Assembly (NCBI GenBank): GCA_001038565.1
Contig: LFJO01000001.1
Location: 1 to 51,579, forward strand
Length of the DNA: 51,579 nt
Direction: 5' to 3'
Source of the DNA: Alkalihalobacillus pseudalcaliphilus
GTDB lineage: Bacteria; Bacillota; Bacilli; Bacillales; Bacillaceae_D
Shown: positions 39,938 to 47,894 of the stretch, in pieces
Layout: every line of letters starts with the position of its first letter
Position numbering within the stretch: the stretch's first letter is position 1
Made by a program: the position numbers and the translations under genes
The notes under the pieces: generated by a model
What the model was told of the DNA's origin: nothing
Seen by the model: only the letters and a program-made list of their open reading frames with translations
Databases searched by the model: none

Positions 39938-40237
39938 TTAAAAAAGAGGAGTAACCTTAGTAAACGTTTGAAAATCCTTTTTTTCACACTCGTCTTTAAA
40001 GAAGGTCATGATATCTAGGAAGGAGTCGATTTTCGTAAGTTCAGACAAAGTCACTTCTTCTATGCTCTGATCTTCAAGAGAAGCAATTAAGGTGATATTT
40101 AAATAAAACCACTCAAAGGCTTTTGTTTGAAATTGATGTTTGTCATTCCAATCGAAAAATAAAGGAACGCTGGCATTAACTTCTCCATTTTCAACGATTA
40201 CCTTTTGAAGTAACTTTTGCATCTCTTGTCTATCCAT
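39938..40237 (-). CDS. Small hypothetical protein
   Basis: A 99-residue acidic, soluble protein (MDRQEMQKLLQKVIVENGEVNASVPLFFDWNDKH ... LTKIDSFLDIMTFFKDECEKKDF). The ribosome site AAGGGTG precedes the ATG at 40237, and codon use looks genuine. I recognise no family and no motif. It stands alone, convergent with the amylase. Confidence 0.6.
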   Translation of the reverse strand: MDRQEMQKLLQKVIVENGEVNASVPLFFDWNDKHQFQTKAFEWFYLNITLIASLEDQSIEEVTLSELTKIDSFLDIMTFFKDECEKKDFQTFTKVTPLF

Positions 40238-40371
40238 CACATTTCACCCTTTTAACCTTATAATCTCTTAAGTATAAATGAGATAAAGAGTATGTGCTAT
40301 CGGAGAGTGGAGGGAGTCAAGGTACTTTTTGTTAATGATTAGTTTAAAAAGGAGAAAATTCAAAATGAATC

Positions 40372-40402
40372 AGAAGAGTCTACGATGTAAACTCTTCTTT
40401 TA
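40372..40402. terminator. Hairpin between the two hypothetical genes
   Basis: AGAAGAGT (40372-40379) and ACTCTTCT (40391-40398), with an 11-nt loop and TTTTATT on the plus strand. It lies 20 bp past the stop of the 40422-40940 gene (minus strand), where the flank is not U-rich, so it would terminate a plus-strand transcript best. A 27-codon plus frame at 40365, behind AAGGAG, overlaps it and is probably accidental. Confidence 0.5.
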
Positions 40403-40421
40403 TTATTTTAAAAGATTCAGA

Positions 40422-40940
40422 TTAATTTTCTGTTTTTATTCGTTCTAATCTGAAAAGAGCAGATTCTATATACGTCTCCGCTTCGGCAAACTTATCCTCT
40501 GCTTGGTCACGTAGAACCGAATCCTGAGTTTCTATATATTCCATTAATAATAGAAAAGCTTCAGTATTAACGGCATATGCAACCGATAAATCACTAGTAG
40601 CGGCTTCAAATAAAGACATAATATGTTCGGGTAAGTCTGATGGAATTGAGTAACTAGCATAAAGGATTTCCAAACGTTTTGACTCCTCAGAAGCTTGTTC
40701 GGCATAATCAAAGGCGGCTTCAAAATCTTCGTTATTTAAGGACGTAAAGGTTTGTTCATAAAGTTCATTGTAATGATGAGTTTCCGCTAGTAGTTGTCCA
40801 TCAATGAACTCAGTCAAATCATTAGGGTCAGAGGTACTTGAATCATTAAAAAATAAAAGAGCAATGAATCCAGTTAAGAGTACGACAAATAGCCCTATAA
40901 CGATAAAAGAACCAATAGAAAAACGATTAAATTTTGGCAA
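40422..40940 (-). CDS. Hypothetical single-pass membrane protein
   Basis: A 172-residue protein with one N-terminal membrane helix (IGSFIVIGLFVVLLTGFIALLFF) and an acidic, helical extracytoplasmic domain (SLNNEDFEAAFDYAEQASEESKRLEILYASYS ... EDKFAEAETYIESALFRLERI) that may form a coiled bundle. I take the TTG at 40940 as the start because AAGGTG lies 6 nt upstream; the GTG at 40949 falls inside that ribosome site. No family recognised. Confidence 0.6.
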   Translation of the reverse strand: MPKFNRFSIGSFIVIGLFVVLLTGFIALLFFNDSSTSDPNDLTEFIDGQLLAETHHYNELYEQTFTSLNNEDFEAAFDYAEQASEESKRLEILYASYSIPSDLPEHIMSLFEAATSDLSVAYAVNTEAFLLLMEYIETQDSVLRDQAEDKFAEAETYIESALFRLERIKTEN

Positions 40941-41092
40941 ATGAATCACCTTCCATTGTGATGTGGTTGTATACTAGTTTTCTAGAATATTATTCCCATT
41001 TAAATTACGATATGCCATAAATAAAATCCTGCTTGTTACTATATCACGATGTAAATATAAAAGGGTTCGGAATAGTGAAATGAAGCTAGAAG

Positions 41093-41330
41093 ATACGCGG
41101 CAATGAAGAAGGGAAAAGAGTAGTCAATGCTGCGCAAATGAAAATACGCGGCACTGGGGATAGAAAAAGAGTAGTCAATGCCGTGCAAATGAAAATACGC
41201 GGCACTAGGGATAGAAAAAGAGTAGTTAATGCTGTGCAAATGAAAATACGCGGCACTAGGGATAGAAAAAGAGTAGTTAATGCTGTGCAAATAGAAATAC
41301 GAGGCAATCTGGGAGAAAAGCACGCAGCCA
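41093..41330. repeat. 51-bp tandem repeat array, about 4.7 units
   Basis: Units begin at ATACGCGGCA at 41093, 41144, 41195, 41246 and 41297 (diverged), exactly 51 bp apart. Central units are nearly identical. Because 51 is a multiple of three, long repetitive frames open on both strands (17-residue repeats such as MKIRGTRDRKRVVNAVQ), but none has a credible start or a natural composition. The rest of 40950-41497 holds a CCCCTCTCA/TGAGAGGGG inverted repeat (about 41430-41475) beyond the ku stop and nothing else recognised. Confidence 0.85.
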
Positions 41331-41497
41331 TTGCGGCGAACCCATCTCCACCTCACCCCGTACAGCAGTAAAAAGAAAGTTGAAACAAAGGACTTCGGAG
41401 CACTCCAGCCAAATGTCACAGATAACGTTCTCCCCTCTCACACGGTTGCGTTTTTTGAATAGACGATGAGAGGGGGAAGTTGTCATTAATAAAAAGA

Positions 41498-42334
41498 CTA
41501 TGCATTTTTTTTCGTTTTAGTTGATGAAGTAGCCTTTCTTTTGGCAGGTGCTTTTTTCTTTTTGGTTTTATCAATAGACGCTTGAAGGGCTGACATAATA
41601 TCTGTTACATTCGATTCTTTCTTTCCTTGATTTGTCGAGGTAACCGTCTTTTTGCCTGACTTTTTCTCTTCAATTAATTCCATTAAAGCGTTGCGATATT
41701 CGTCATGGTATTGTGTCGGATCAAAGGTGGTCGTTAGTTGGTCAATTAACATGAGGGCCGCATCTAATTCCTTTTTCACAATCTTTTGATCCTCAGGTAA
41801 ATTCGGTACGTCCTCAATTTGTCGAACTTCATCGGGGAAATGAATCGTCTCCATCATTAAGCCATGCTGGTAGACGCGTACAATGGCCAATTGCTCTTTG
41901 GACCGAATGATAATTTTAGCAATACCGATTTTTCCAGATTGAGCTAAAGCCTCTTTTAATAAGCCATATGCTTTATTTCCACCGGTATCTGGTGCCAGGA
42001 AATAGCTTTTCTCAAAGTAAATAGGGTCAATTTCTTCTAATTTCACAAAATCGATAATTTCCACCGATTTATCTTCCTGCTCACGCTTTAACTGCTCTAA
42101 ATCTTCGGCATCTAATACAACAAACTTATTTTTGGCATATTCATAAGCTTTCACAATGTCTTCATTTTTTACTTCTTCCTCACAGTCAGGGCAGACTTTC
42201 TGGTAATTAATGGGAGTATGGCATTTTTTATGAAGTTGTCTTAAGCGGATATCCTTATTTTCCGTGGCTGTATGTAGCTTGACTGGTATATTAACTAAAC
42301 CAAAGCTAATGCTTCCTTTCCAAACCGTATGCAT
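41498..42334 (-). CDS. ku: Non-homologous end-joining protein Ku
   Basis: A 278-residue bacterial Ku that binds DNA ends and recruits LigD. The N-terminus HTVWKGSISFGLVNIPVKLHTAT, the cysteine pairs in CHTPINYQKVCPDCEEEV and the core TTTFDPTQYHDEYRNALMELIEEK are family hallmarks, and a lysine-rich C-terminal tail follows. Ribosome site AAGGAAGGTGAC. It diverges from ligD across about 85 bp that contain a candidate forespore promoter. Confidence 0.96.
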   Translation of the reverse strand: MHTVWKGSISFGLVNIPVKLHTATENKDIRLRQLHKKCHTPINYQKVCPDCEEEVKNEDIVKAYEYAKNKFVVLDAEDLEQLKREQEDKSVEIIDFVKLEEIDPIYFEKSYFLAPDTGGNKAYGLLKEALAQSGKIGIAKIIIRSKEQLAIVRVYQHGLMMETIHFPDEVRQIEDVPNLPEDQKIVKKELDAALMLIDQLTTTFDPTQYHDEYRNALMELIEEKKSGKKTVTSTNQGKKESNVTDIMSALQASIDKTKKKKAPAKRKATSSTKTKKNA

Positions 42335-42355
42335 AATGTCACCTTCCTTTTACAT

Positions 42356-42386
42356 TAATATGATACGTAAGCTGATATTTTATGTA
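42356..42386 (-). promoter_or_regulatory. Candidate sigma-F/G promoter for ku
   Basis: On the minus strand TACATA (42386-42381), an 18-bp spacer and CATATTA (42362-42356) fit the forespore consensus TGNATR / CATNNTA with one mismatch. The start codon is about 22 bp downstream of the -10. In B. subtilis Ku and LigD are made in the forespore under sigma-G, which fits. Confidence 0.4.
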
Positions 42387-42419
42387 GGTGGGGTAAAAGC
42401 TAATCATGAGGTGAATGAA

Positions 42420-44240
42420 TTGAAACCGATGTTACTTACGAGTGCTGTAGACATTCCAGAAGGCGATAATTGGTTATATGAAGTTAAATATGATGGGTTC
42501 CGCTGTCTTCTTCACTGGGATGAAGACGGACCGCGTTTATTTAGTCGAAATCAAAAGGAATTGACTGATTATTTTCCAGAAATTATAGCAGGATGTCTGG
42601 AGATAGAAGCGAAATTGAAGAAGTACCTGCCTTTAATCCTAGATGGTGAAATTGTTTATTTACTGAATCCATATCAAAGTGATTTCGCGACGGTACAAAG
42701 AAGAGGTAAGCTGAGGGCGAAGAACCAAATTGAAAAGTATGCAAAGAGATTACCGACTAATTTAATGGTTTTTGATCTGCTGATGCTTAAAGGAGTCAAT
42801 TTGTTAGAGCAGACTTTGGTTGAGAGGAAAAAAGGATTACAAACCCTTCAGCAACAATGGGCAAACTCTCGGTTTTTACAAGTGGTTGAGTCGTTTGAAA
42901 AGGTAGCAACGATTGAAGCAATTGTGAAAGAAAACCACAGTGAAGGAGTTGTCGCTAAACGTAAGAAGAGTACATATACAGCGCAGCGTTCTAAAGATTG
43001 GCTAAAAATGAAGCAGTATCGTTATGTCGATGTGATTGTAACGAAATATGAGAAAAGTAATGGTTACTTTCAAGGCTCTGTTTATAAGGGGAAAACACTG
43101 ATCGATGTGGTTCATTTTACGCATGGAATGTCTGACCAGGATAAAGACATGTTAGCACAGCTTTTTGAGAAAAATGGCGAGCTCATTCAGCGAGAGGTAT
43201 GGGTCTTGCCGCCATCGATTTGTGCCAAAATTGGATGTATTCATTTTGATGGAGAATACCTCCGAGAACCGATGTTTCATTCATTCGTTGTTGATAAAGA
43301 CATAGAAAGCTGTACCTGGCAAGCCTTGAAGGTGCAAGTGGCACCTTTCCCTGAGCAGGTCGAGATAACTAGTGTGGACAAGCCCATTTGGCCAAGGATT
43401 GATTATCAGAAGAGTGATTATTTACACTATTTGCAAGCGATTGCACCTTATATGCTCCCTTTTCTAAAGGACAGATTACTGACGACGATTCGATATCCGC
43501 ATGGTGCAGGTGGGGAAGCCTTTTATCAGAAAAACTGCCCCGATTATGCACCCGCTTTTATTAAAACGTATCGAGAGGAAGACGTGAACTATATGGTTTG
43601 TAATGATAGCCAAACCTTGATTTGGCTTGGCAATCAGCTTGCTTTGGAATTTCATCTCCCTTTTCAGAAGAAGAAGCATCATCATCCTATGGAGATTGTT
43701 TTTGATCTCGATCCCCCTGATCGAAATCATTTTTCTCTAGCGATAAAAGCCGCTTTGGAAATCAAACAAATCGTTGATCAGTTTCGTTTACAATCTTTTG
43801 TTAAGACGTCGGGCAATAAAGGCTTGCAAATCTATTTACCATTACCTGATGAGACATTTACATATAAGGAGACACGGATGTTCTGTGAATTTGTGAGTAC
43901 TTATATCGTGGAGCAGTATGACGAATTATTTACGTTAGAACGTTTAAAAAAGAACCGCAATGGGCGCCTTTATATTGACTATTTGCAGCATGATCAAGGA
44001 AAAACAATGATTGCCCCTTATTCAGCACGTGGTCATGAACGAGGACTTGTCGCAACCCCTTTATATTGGGAGGAAGTGAATGATAAGTTAACTCCGGAAT
44101 TTTTTACATTATCACAGGTGCTAGAGCGTGTGCGGTATGAGGGCGATCCTTTTCGAGCTTTTCGGGACGATTTAGAAGAACAGAAGCAAAATTTTCAAAA
44201 GGTGATTGAACAGCTTGGCTCATTACTTAAACGATCATGA
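42420..44240 (+). CDS. ligD: ATP-dependent DNA ligase/polymerase LigD
   Basis: End-joining ligase of bacillar architecture (ligase then polymerase), 606 residues from the TTG at 42420, which lies 5-6 nt after GAGGTGA; the longer open frame reaches back into ku and is not credible. The adenylated lysine is Lys23 in YEVKYDGFR, with LILDGEIV and GVVAKRKKSTY further along. The C-terminal primase-type polymerase shows YPHGAGGEAFYQKNCP, the metal-binding MEIVFDLDPPD and VKTSGNKGLQIYLPL. There is no phosphoesterase domain, as in B. subtilis. Partner of the divergent ku. Confidence 0.95.
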   Translation: MKPMLLTSAVDIPEGDNWLYEVKYDGFRCLLHWDEDGPRLFSRNQKELTDYFPEIIAGCLEIEAKLKKYLPLILDGEIVYLLNPYQSDFATVQRRGKLRAKNQIEKYAKRLPTNLMVFDLLMLKGVNLLEQTLVERKKGLQTLQQQWANSRFLQVVESFEKVATIEAIVKENHSEGVVAKRKKSTYTAQRSKDWLKMKQYRYVDVIVTKYEKSNGYFQGSVYKGKTLIDVVHFTHGMSDQDKDMLAQLFEKNGELIQREVWVLPPSICAKIGCIHFDGEYLREPMFHSFVVDKDIESCTWQALKVQVAPFPEQVEITSVDKPIWPRIDYQKSDYLHYLQAIAPYMLPFLKDRLLTTIRYPHGAGGEAFYQKNCPDYAPAFIKTYREEDVNYMVCNDSQTLIWLGNQLALEFHLPFQKKKHHHPMEIVFDLDPPDRNHFSLAIKAALEIKQIVDQFRLQSFVKTSGNKGLQIYLPLPDETFTYKETRMFCEFVSTYIVEQYDELFTLERLKKNRNGRLYIDYLQHDQGKTMIAPYSARGHERGLVATPLYWEEVNDKLTPEFFTLSQVLERVRYEGDPFRAFRDDLEEQKQNFQKVIEQLGSLLKRS

Positions 44241-44338
44241 AGAATCTATTTACATAGATTTGATGACAAATGTAACTATGATGGCTAGACATTTGTTGCG
44301 ATACTTAAAGCAATAAAACAAAAAAGGGTGATGAAGTG

Positions 44339-45280
44339 ATGGTTGCATCGTTAACAGGTATCGTCAAGCGTTATGGGAAAAAGCTTGTTTTAGATTATAC
44401 TGATTTAGATATTAGGCAAGGAGAAATTCTTGGGTTACTCGGTCCAAATGGAGCTGGAAAGACCACCTTAATCAAATGCTTAACAGGTATGGAAAACGTT
44501 GACCAAGGAACGATTGAATTATTTGATGATCAAAAGAACCCCTTTCACACTCGTAATAAAGAGAGAATCGGCCTGGTAACCCAGGAGATTTCCGTTTTTG
44601 TAGAACTAACTGCAAAGGAAAACATTAATTTTTTTGCAGGGATTTACGGTTTAAAAGGAGAAAAGCGTAAGCAACGTGTTCAAGAGGCATTAGAATTTGT
44701 TGGATTAACCGAGCATGCTAAGGAAAGAGCGGCAAAATTCTCTGGAGGCATGTTGAGGAGATTGAACATTGCTTGTTCGATTGTTCATGAGCCAAAGCTC
44801 CTTATTATGGATGAGCCAACCGTAGGTATTGATCCGCAATCACGCAATCATATTTTAGAAGCGGTTAAAAAATTGAATCAGAGGGGAACGACGATTCTTT
44901 ACACGACACATTATATGGAAGAAGTAGAGGCGATTGCTTCAGAGGTTGTGATTATCGACCAAGGGCAAGTGATGACAAGAGGTACGGTGCAAGAGCTCGT
45001 GCGAAATATTCAGCATGAAGAAAAGATTAAAATTGAAGTGAGTCATCCTGAGATGATTTCATTAGATCAAATTGAAAAGCTAGTTGATGTCAAACAGGTA
45101 ACGAAAATAGGCAATGAAATTGTGGTTATTGCGATTGCTGGTTCAGGACATCTGGACCGTATTTTATCCATCATTAAAGAAGGCTCTGGTATTATTAGTA
45201 TGAATGTCGAAAAGCCGGATTTAGAAGATGTTTTCTTAACGTTAACAGGTCGCACCTTAAGGGATGGGGGTGAGAAGTAA
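44339..45280 (+). CDS. ABC exporter ATPase (LnrL-like)
   Basis: A 313-residue ATP-binding subunit of a drug/lipid-type exporter. Walker A GPNGAGKTT, signature FSGGMLRRLNIA, Walker B LLIMDEPTVGIDPQS, and the usual C-terminal extension of about 80 residues (DLEDVFLTLTGRTLRDGG). Start ATG 44339 after AAGGGTGA. Its stop overlaps the next ATG (TAATG). With two permeases and a downstream two-component pair it matches the LnrLMN-LnrJK linearmycin-resistance set of B. subtilis; orthology is inferred, not proven. Confidence 0.9.
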   Translation: MVASLTGIVKRYGKKLVLDYTDLDIRQGEILGLLGPNGAGKTTLIKCLTGMENVDQGTIELFDDQKNPFHTRNKERIGLVTQEISVFVELTAKENINFFAGIYGLKGEKRKQRVQEALEFVGLTEHAKERAAKFSGGMLRRLNIACSIVHEPKLLIMDEPTVGIDPQSRNHILEAVKKLNQRGTTILYTTHYMEEVEAIASEVVIIDQGQVMTRGTVQELVRNIQHEEKIKIEVSHPEMISLDQIEKLVDVKQVTKIGNEIVVIAIAGSGHLDRILSIIKEGSGIISMNVEKPDLEDVFLTLTGRTLRDGGEK

Positions 45281-46011
45281 TGCGAGTCCTTCAAACTATT
45301 CCCTTTACTTTTTTAAGAATGAGTCGAGATTTCGTGACTTTGCTATTACTGCTTGCTATGCCGATCGTTTTGATAACTGTCTTTTATTTTATATTAGGTG
45401 GGGTCACAAATGAGGCTGGTTACCCTGCTTTTTACGATACCGCCATTATCATGACGCTTGTGTTTCAATTGTTCGGTGGGTCGGTCGTGATGCATTTTAT
45501 CCAAGAAGATTTGCTAACTTTGAGAAAGCAGCGTTTTCAGATTTCACCGCTCAATCGAACGATGTACGCTTTTTCATTAGCTTTATGTGGCACGTTGTTT
45601 TCCATGATATTAGGTTTTCTTTTATTGGTTTATACGAGTATGGTCCTAAATGTGGAATGGGGGAATTGGCTATGGGTGATGTTTGTCGTTTCGCTTATGG
45701 CGATATTATCAACGATTGTTAGTTTGATCTGTTTATTTGTCGTTACTAATTTCAAAGTATCGGAGCGATTAACTGAAGTGTATGGGGTCGGCTTTGTGAT
45801 CCTTGCTGGTCTGTTTTTCCCAATGCCTGATCACGCTTTCTTTACTTTTATCAATGAGTATGTGAATCCATTAATGCTATCTGTAGATGCGGTTCTTTAT
45901 GCGATGCAAAATCAAATGACTCTTGCTTGGCAGTCCCTTGGAATATTAGGAGCTTGGCTTGTGGTTATGTTTGCGGTGATGTATGTACTTGGTAGGAGGA
46001 GGTTAACATGA
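45280..46011 (+). CDS. ABC exporter permease 1 (LnrM-like)
   Basis: A 243-residue ABC-2 type permease with six hydrophobic segments. It starts within the ATPase stop codon (TAATG) and ends overlapping the next gene by 4 nt (ATGA), so all three subunits are coupled. Cytosolic loops are short; the large loop after helix 1 (GGVTNEAGYPAFYDT) is outside. Substrate unknown, with amphipathic antibiotics as a guess from the Lnr resemblance. Confidence 0.85.
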   Translation: MRVLQTIPFTFLRMSRDFVTLLLLLAMPIVLITVFYFILGGVTNEAGYPAFYDTAIIMTLVFQLFGGSVVMHFIQEDLLTLRKQRFQISPLNRTMYAFSLALCGTLFSMILGFLLLVYTSMVLNVEWGNWLWVMFVVSLMAILSTIVSLICLFVVTNFKVSERLTEVYGVGFVILAGLFFPMPDHAFFTFINEYVNPLMLSVDAVLYAMQNQMTLAWQSLGILGAWLVVMFAVMYVLGRRRLT

Positions 46012-46697
46012 CCGTCTTCTATTATGCCTTTAAAAGAAGCATAGCCAATAAAACCAATTTATTTTTTTTATTTTTGTTTCCGGTGATTTTAATTTTCTTT
46101 CCTTCAGCTGAGTATTGGCCCCATTTACCTTATGGTTATCAATATTTTGGTTTGTTTCTGATGTTTATTAGTCTTAAGTTAACCGGCCTTATTTTAGAGG
46201 ATAGAATGCGAGGGGTTGTTAAACGGTTAGCGGTTGCCCCGATATCACATTTACGTTATCTCACGCAAAATTTAATTGCTTATTTTATCATTCTTGTTAT
46301 TCAATGTGGCATTCTAATTGGTGGAGGAGTCTTGATAGGGCTTGAATTGTATCAGCCTTTTTGGTTGTTTATTTTGTTTGTGTGCTTTAGTTTATCGGCG
46401 ATTGGTTTTTCGTTAATGTGGATATCTTTTTTCCGAAGCAGGGAAATGTCGATGATCATCTTTGTGTCGGTTATTAGTTTAATTGCGGTATTGGGTGGTG
46501 TGATGATTCCAATTGAGTTGATGCCTGATGTTTTGCAGAAGGTTGCGATAGTGTTTCCGACGTATTGGTTAGCGGCTGGTCTTGATTGGGTTGTATTTGG
46601 TGATCAAGGTGTAAAGGATTTTCTCGCGATCAATGGTATGCTTATTTTATTTACGATTTTGTTCTTAATCATTGGTAGTGCGAGGAAGTTGAGATAA
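46008..46697 (+). CDS. ABC exporter permease 2 (LnrN-like)
   Basis: A 229-residue ABC-2 type permease with six hydrophobic segments, starting inside the end of permease 1. It carries the typical RMRGVVKRLAVAPISHLRYL amphipathic stretch after helix 2 and the motif GGVMIPIELMPDVLQKVAIVFPTYWLA near the end. Last gene of the exporter operon; repeat DNA follows directly. Confidence 0.85.
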   Translation: MTVFYYAFKRSIANKTNLFFLFLFPVILIFFPSAEYWPHLPYGYQYFGLFLMFISLKLTGLILEDRMRGVVKRLAVAPISHLRYLTQNLIAYFIILVIQCGILIGGGVLIGLELYQPFWLFILFVCFSLSAIGFSLMWISFFRSREMSMIIFVSVISLIAVLGGVMIPIELMPDVLQKVAIVFPTYWLAAGLDWVVFGDQGVKDFLAINGMLILFTILFLIIGSARKLR

Positions 46698-46700
46698 GAG

Positions 46701-46718
46701 TTATTCACATGTGGATAA
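46701..46718. promoter_or_regulatory. Inverted DnaA-box pair after the exporter operon
   Basis: TTATTCACATGTGGATAA, identical over 18 bp to 12608-12625. The right half is a perfect DnaA box; the left half has one mismatch. It sits 3 bp after the permease stop codon. Confidence 0.55.
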
Positions 46719-46734
46719 TTTTTGTGTGGAATTT

Positions 46735-47135
46735 CGTAGCAATGGAGCCGGAAATAGGACTGCCAATGTGGAGCAAATCAAAATACGCAGCAATGGAGCC
46801 GGAAAATGACCAACAGTGATGAAAGTTGGGTTTGGCTCTTTGACTATTGGCTTTTCGTTCAATTTGGTTTCGTTCTTTTTCATTTTAATAAAAGTGTTAG
46901 ATTGTATTGTGAACATGAGAATTAGAAGTACCCAACGGGCGAGTCATGCGGAGACTGCCTTGGGACGTAGTGCCAGAGCTGAGCTCCGCTGGCTGTACCG
47001 ATTACTCAGTGCCCCTCACAGGACGCGGAGCAAGCATTTCTGTACCGACCCAGCAACGCTCTATGTTCGCACTAACTTTCATATAAAACTCGCATGGTGA
47101 AGCCAAAACCGCTCCACCACCAACAAACATGAAAG
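46735..47135. repeat. Palindromic intergenic element, copy 5, with linker
   Basis: GCAATGGAGCCGGAAA occurs twice (about 46739 and 46788), with GGAGCAAATCAAAATACGCA between. GCGGAGACTGCCTTGGGAC (46949 onward) repeats the 21361-21535 copy but has lost the matching hairpin arm. GCACTAACTTTCATATAAAA leads into the linker 47078-47135, which ends ACCAACAAACATGAAAGT. No gene. Confidence 0.7.
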
Positions 47136-47160
47136 TCATCTATCGCCACTTTAAGGTTCA

Positions 47161-47690
47161 TAAGGAATCGTGCAGATACTGAGTCCAAACCTTGGAGTAC
47201 CTGCACAAAGAGGCGGTTAATGTGAAGATAAGGAGTCCAAACCTTGGAGTATCTGCACAAAGAGGCGGTTAATGTGAAGATAAGGAGTCCAAACCTTGGA
47301 GTATCTGCACAAAGAGAGAGTTAATGTGAAGATAAGGAGTCCAAACCTTGGAGTATCTGCACAAAGAGAGGGTTAATGTGAAGATAAGGAGTCCAAACCT
47401 TGGAGTATCTGCACAAAGAGGCGGTTAATGTGAAGGTACCGAGACCAAACCTCGTAGTAACTGCACAAAGAGAGGGTTAATGTGAAGATACCGAGACCAA
47501 ACCTTGGAGTATCTGCACAAAGAGAGGGTTAATGTGAAGATACCGAGACTAAACCTTGGAGTAACTGCACAAAGAGAGGGTTAATGTGAAGATACCGAGA
47601 CCAAACCTTGGAGTATCTGCACAAGGAGAGGGTTAATGTGAAGATAAGGAGACCAAACCTTGGAGTAACTGCACAAAGTGGTCATTCATA
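47161..47690. repeat. 52-bp tandem repeat array, 10 units
   Basis: The core CCAAACC(T/C)TGG recurs at 47185, 47237, 47289, 47341, 47393, 47445, 47497, 47549, 47601 and 47653, exactly 52 bp apart each time. Each unit can fold as GTGaAGATA...CCAA-acc-TTGG..TATCTgCAC. The units abut with no unique spacers. Two sub-variants alternate in blocks (GATAAGGAGTCC and GATACCGAGACC), showing recent duplication. Confidence 0.92.
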
Positions 47691-47894
47691 TGTAGTGGCG
47701 ACTTTTTAAACATTTGGCCCGGTTACAACTCGCTCACCATTAGGAGTCGGATGAACAAAAAGGGCCGCACTGTCCTGCTAAGGTCATTTTCGCGAGATGG
47801 ATAACGAGCTAACTGCACTGCACAAACTAACGCCCATAAGTAACTTTCATATAAAAACAATGTTGCATATCTGTCGAAGTAGGAGGGGAATAGC
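47691..47894. other. Gap between the repeat array and the sensor kinase gene
   Basis: Contains a GC-rich stretch and a final AAGTAACTTTCATATAAAA (about 47839-47857), the right end of the dispersed palindromic element. CATATAAA within it could act as a -10 for the kinase gene, but no good -35 is visible. Confidence 0.35.

Noticed and set aside
40365-40448. 27-codon plus-strand ORF behind AAGGAG
   Set aside because: It overlaps a hairpin and the end of the opposite-strand gene, and its product is an unremarkable aromatic/basic stretch.
41039-41419. Repeat proteins encoded on both strands of the 51-bp array
   Set aside because: The frames are open only because 51 is divisible by three and the unit lacks stops. 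They lack ribosome sites and have skewed composition on both strands.
46816-47260. Frames of 60-94 codons between the permease and the kinase genes
   Set aside because: They run through repeat elements and the 52-bp array; the frame is not kept between units because 52 is not a multiple of three.
47161-47690. CRISPR array
   Set aside because: The units abut and repeat over their whole 52 bp, with no unique spacers and no cas genes. It is a plain tandem repeat.
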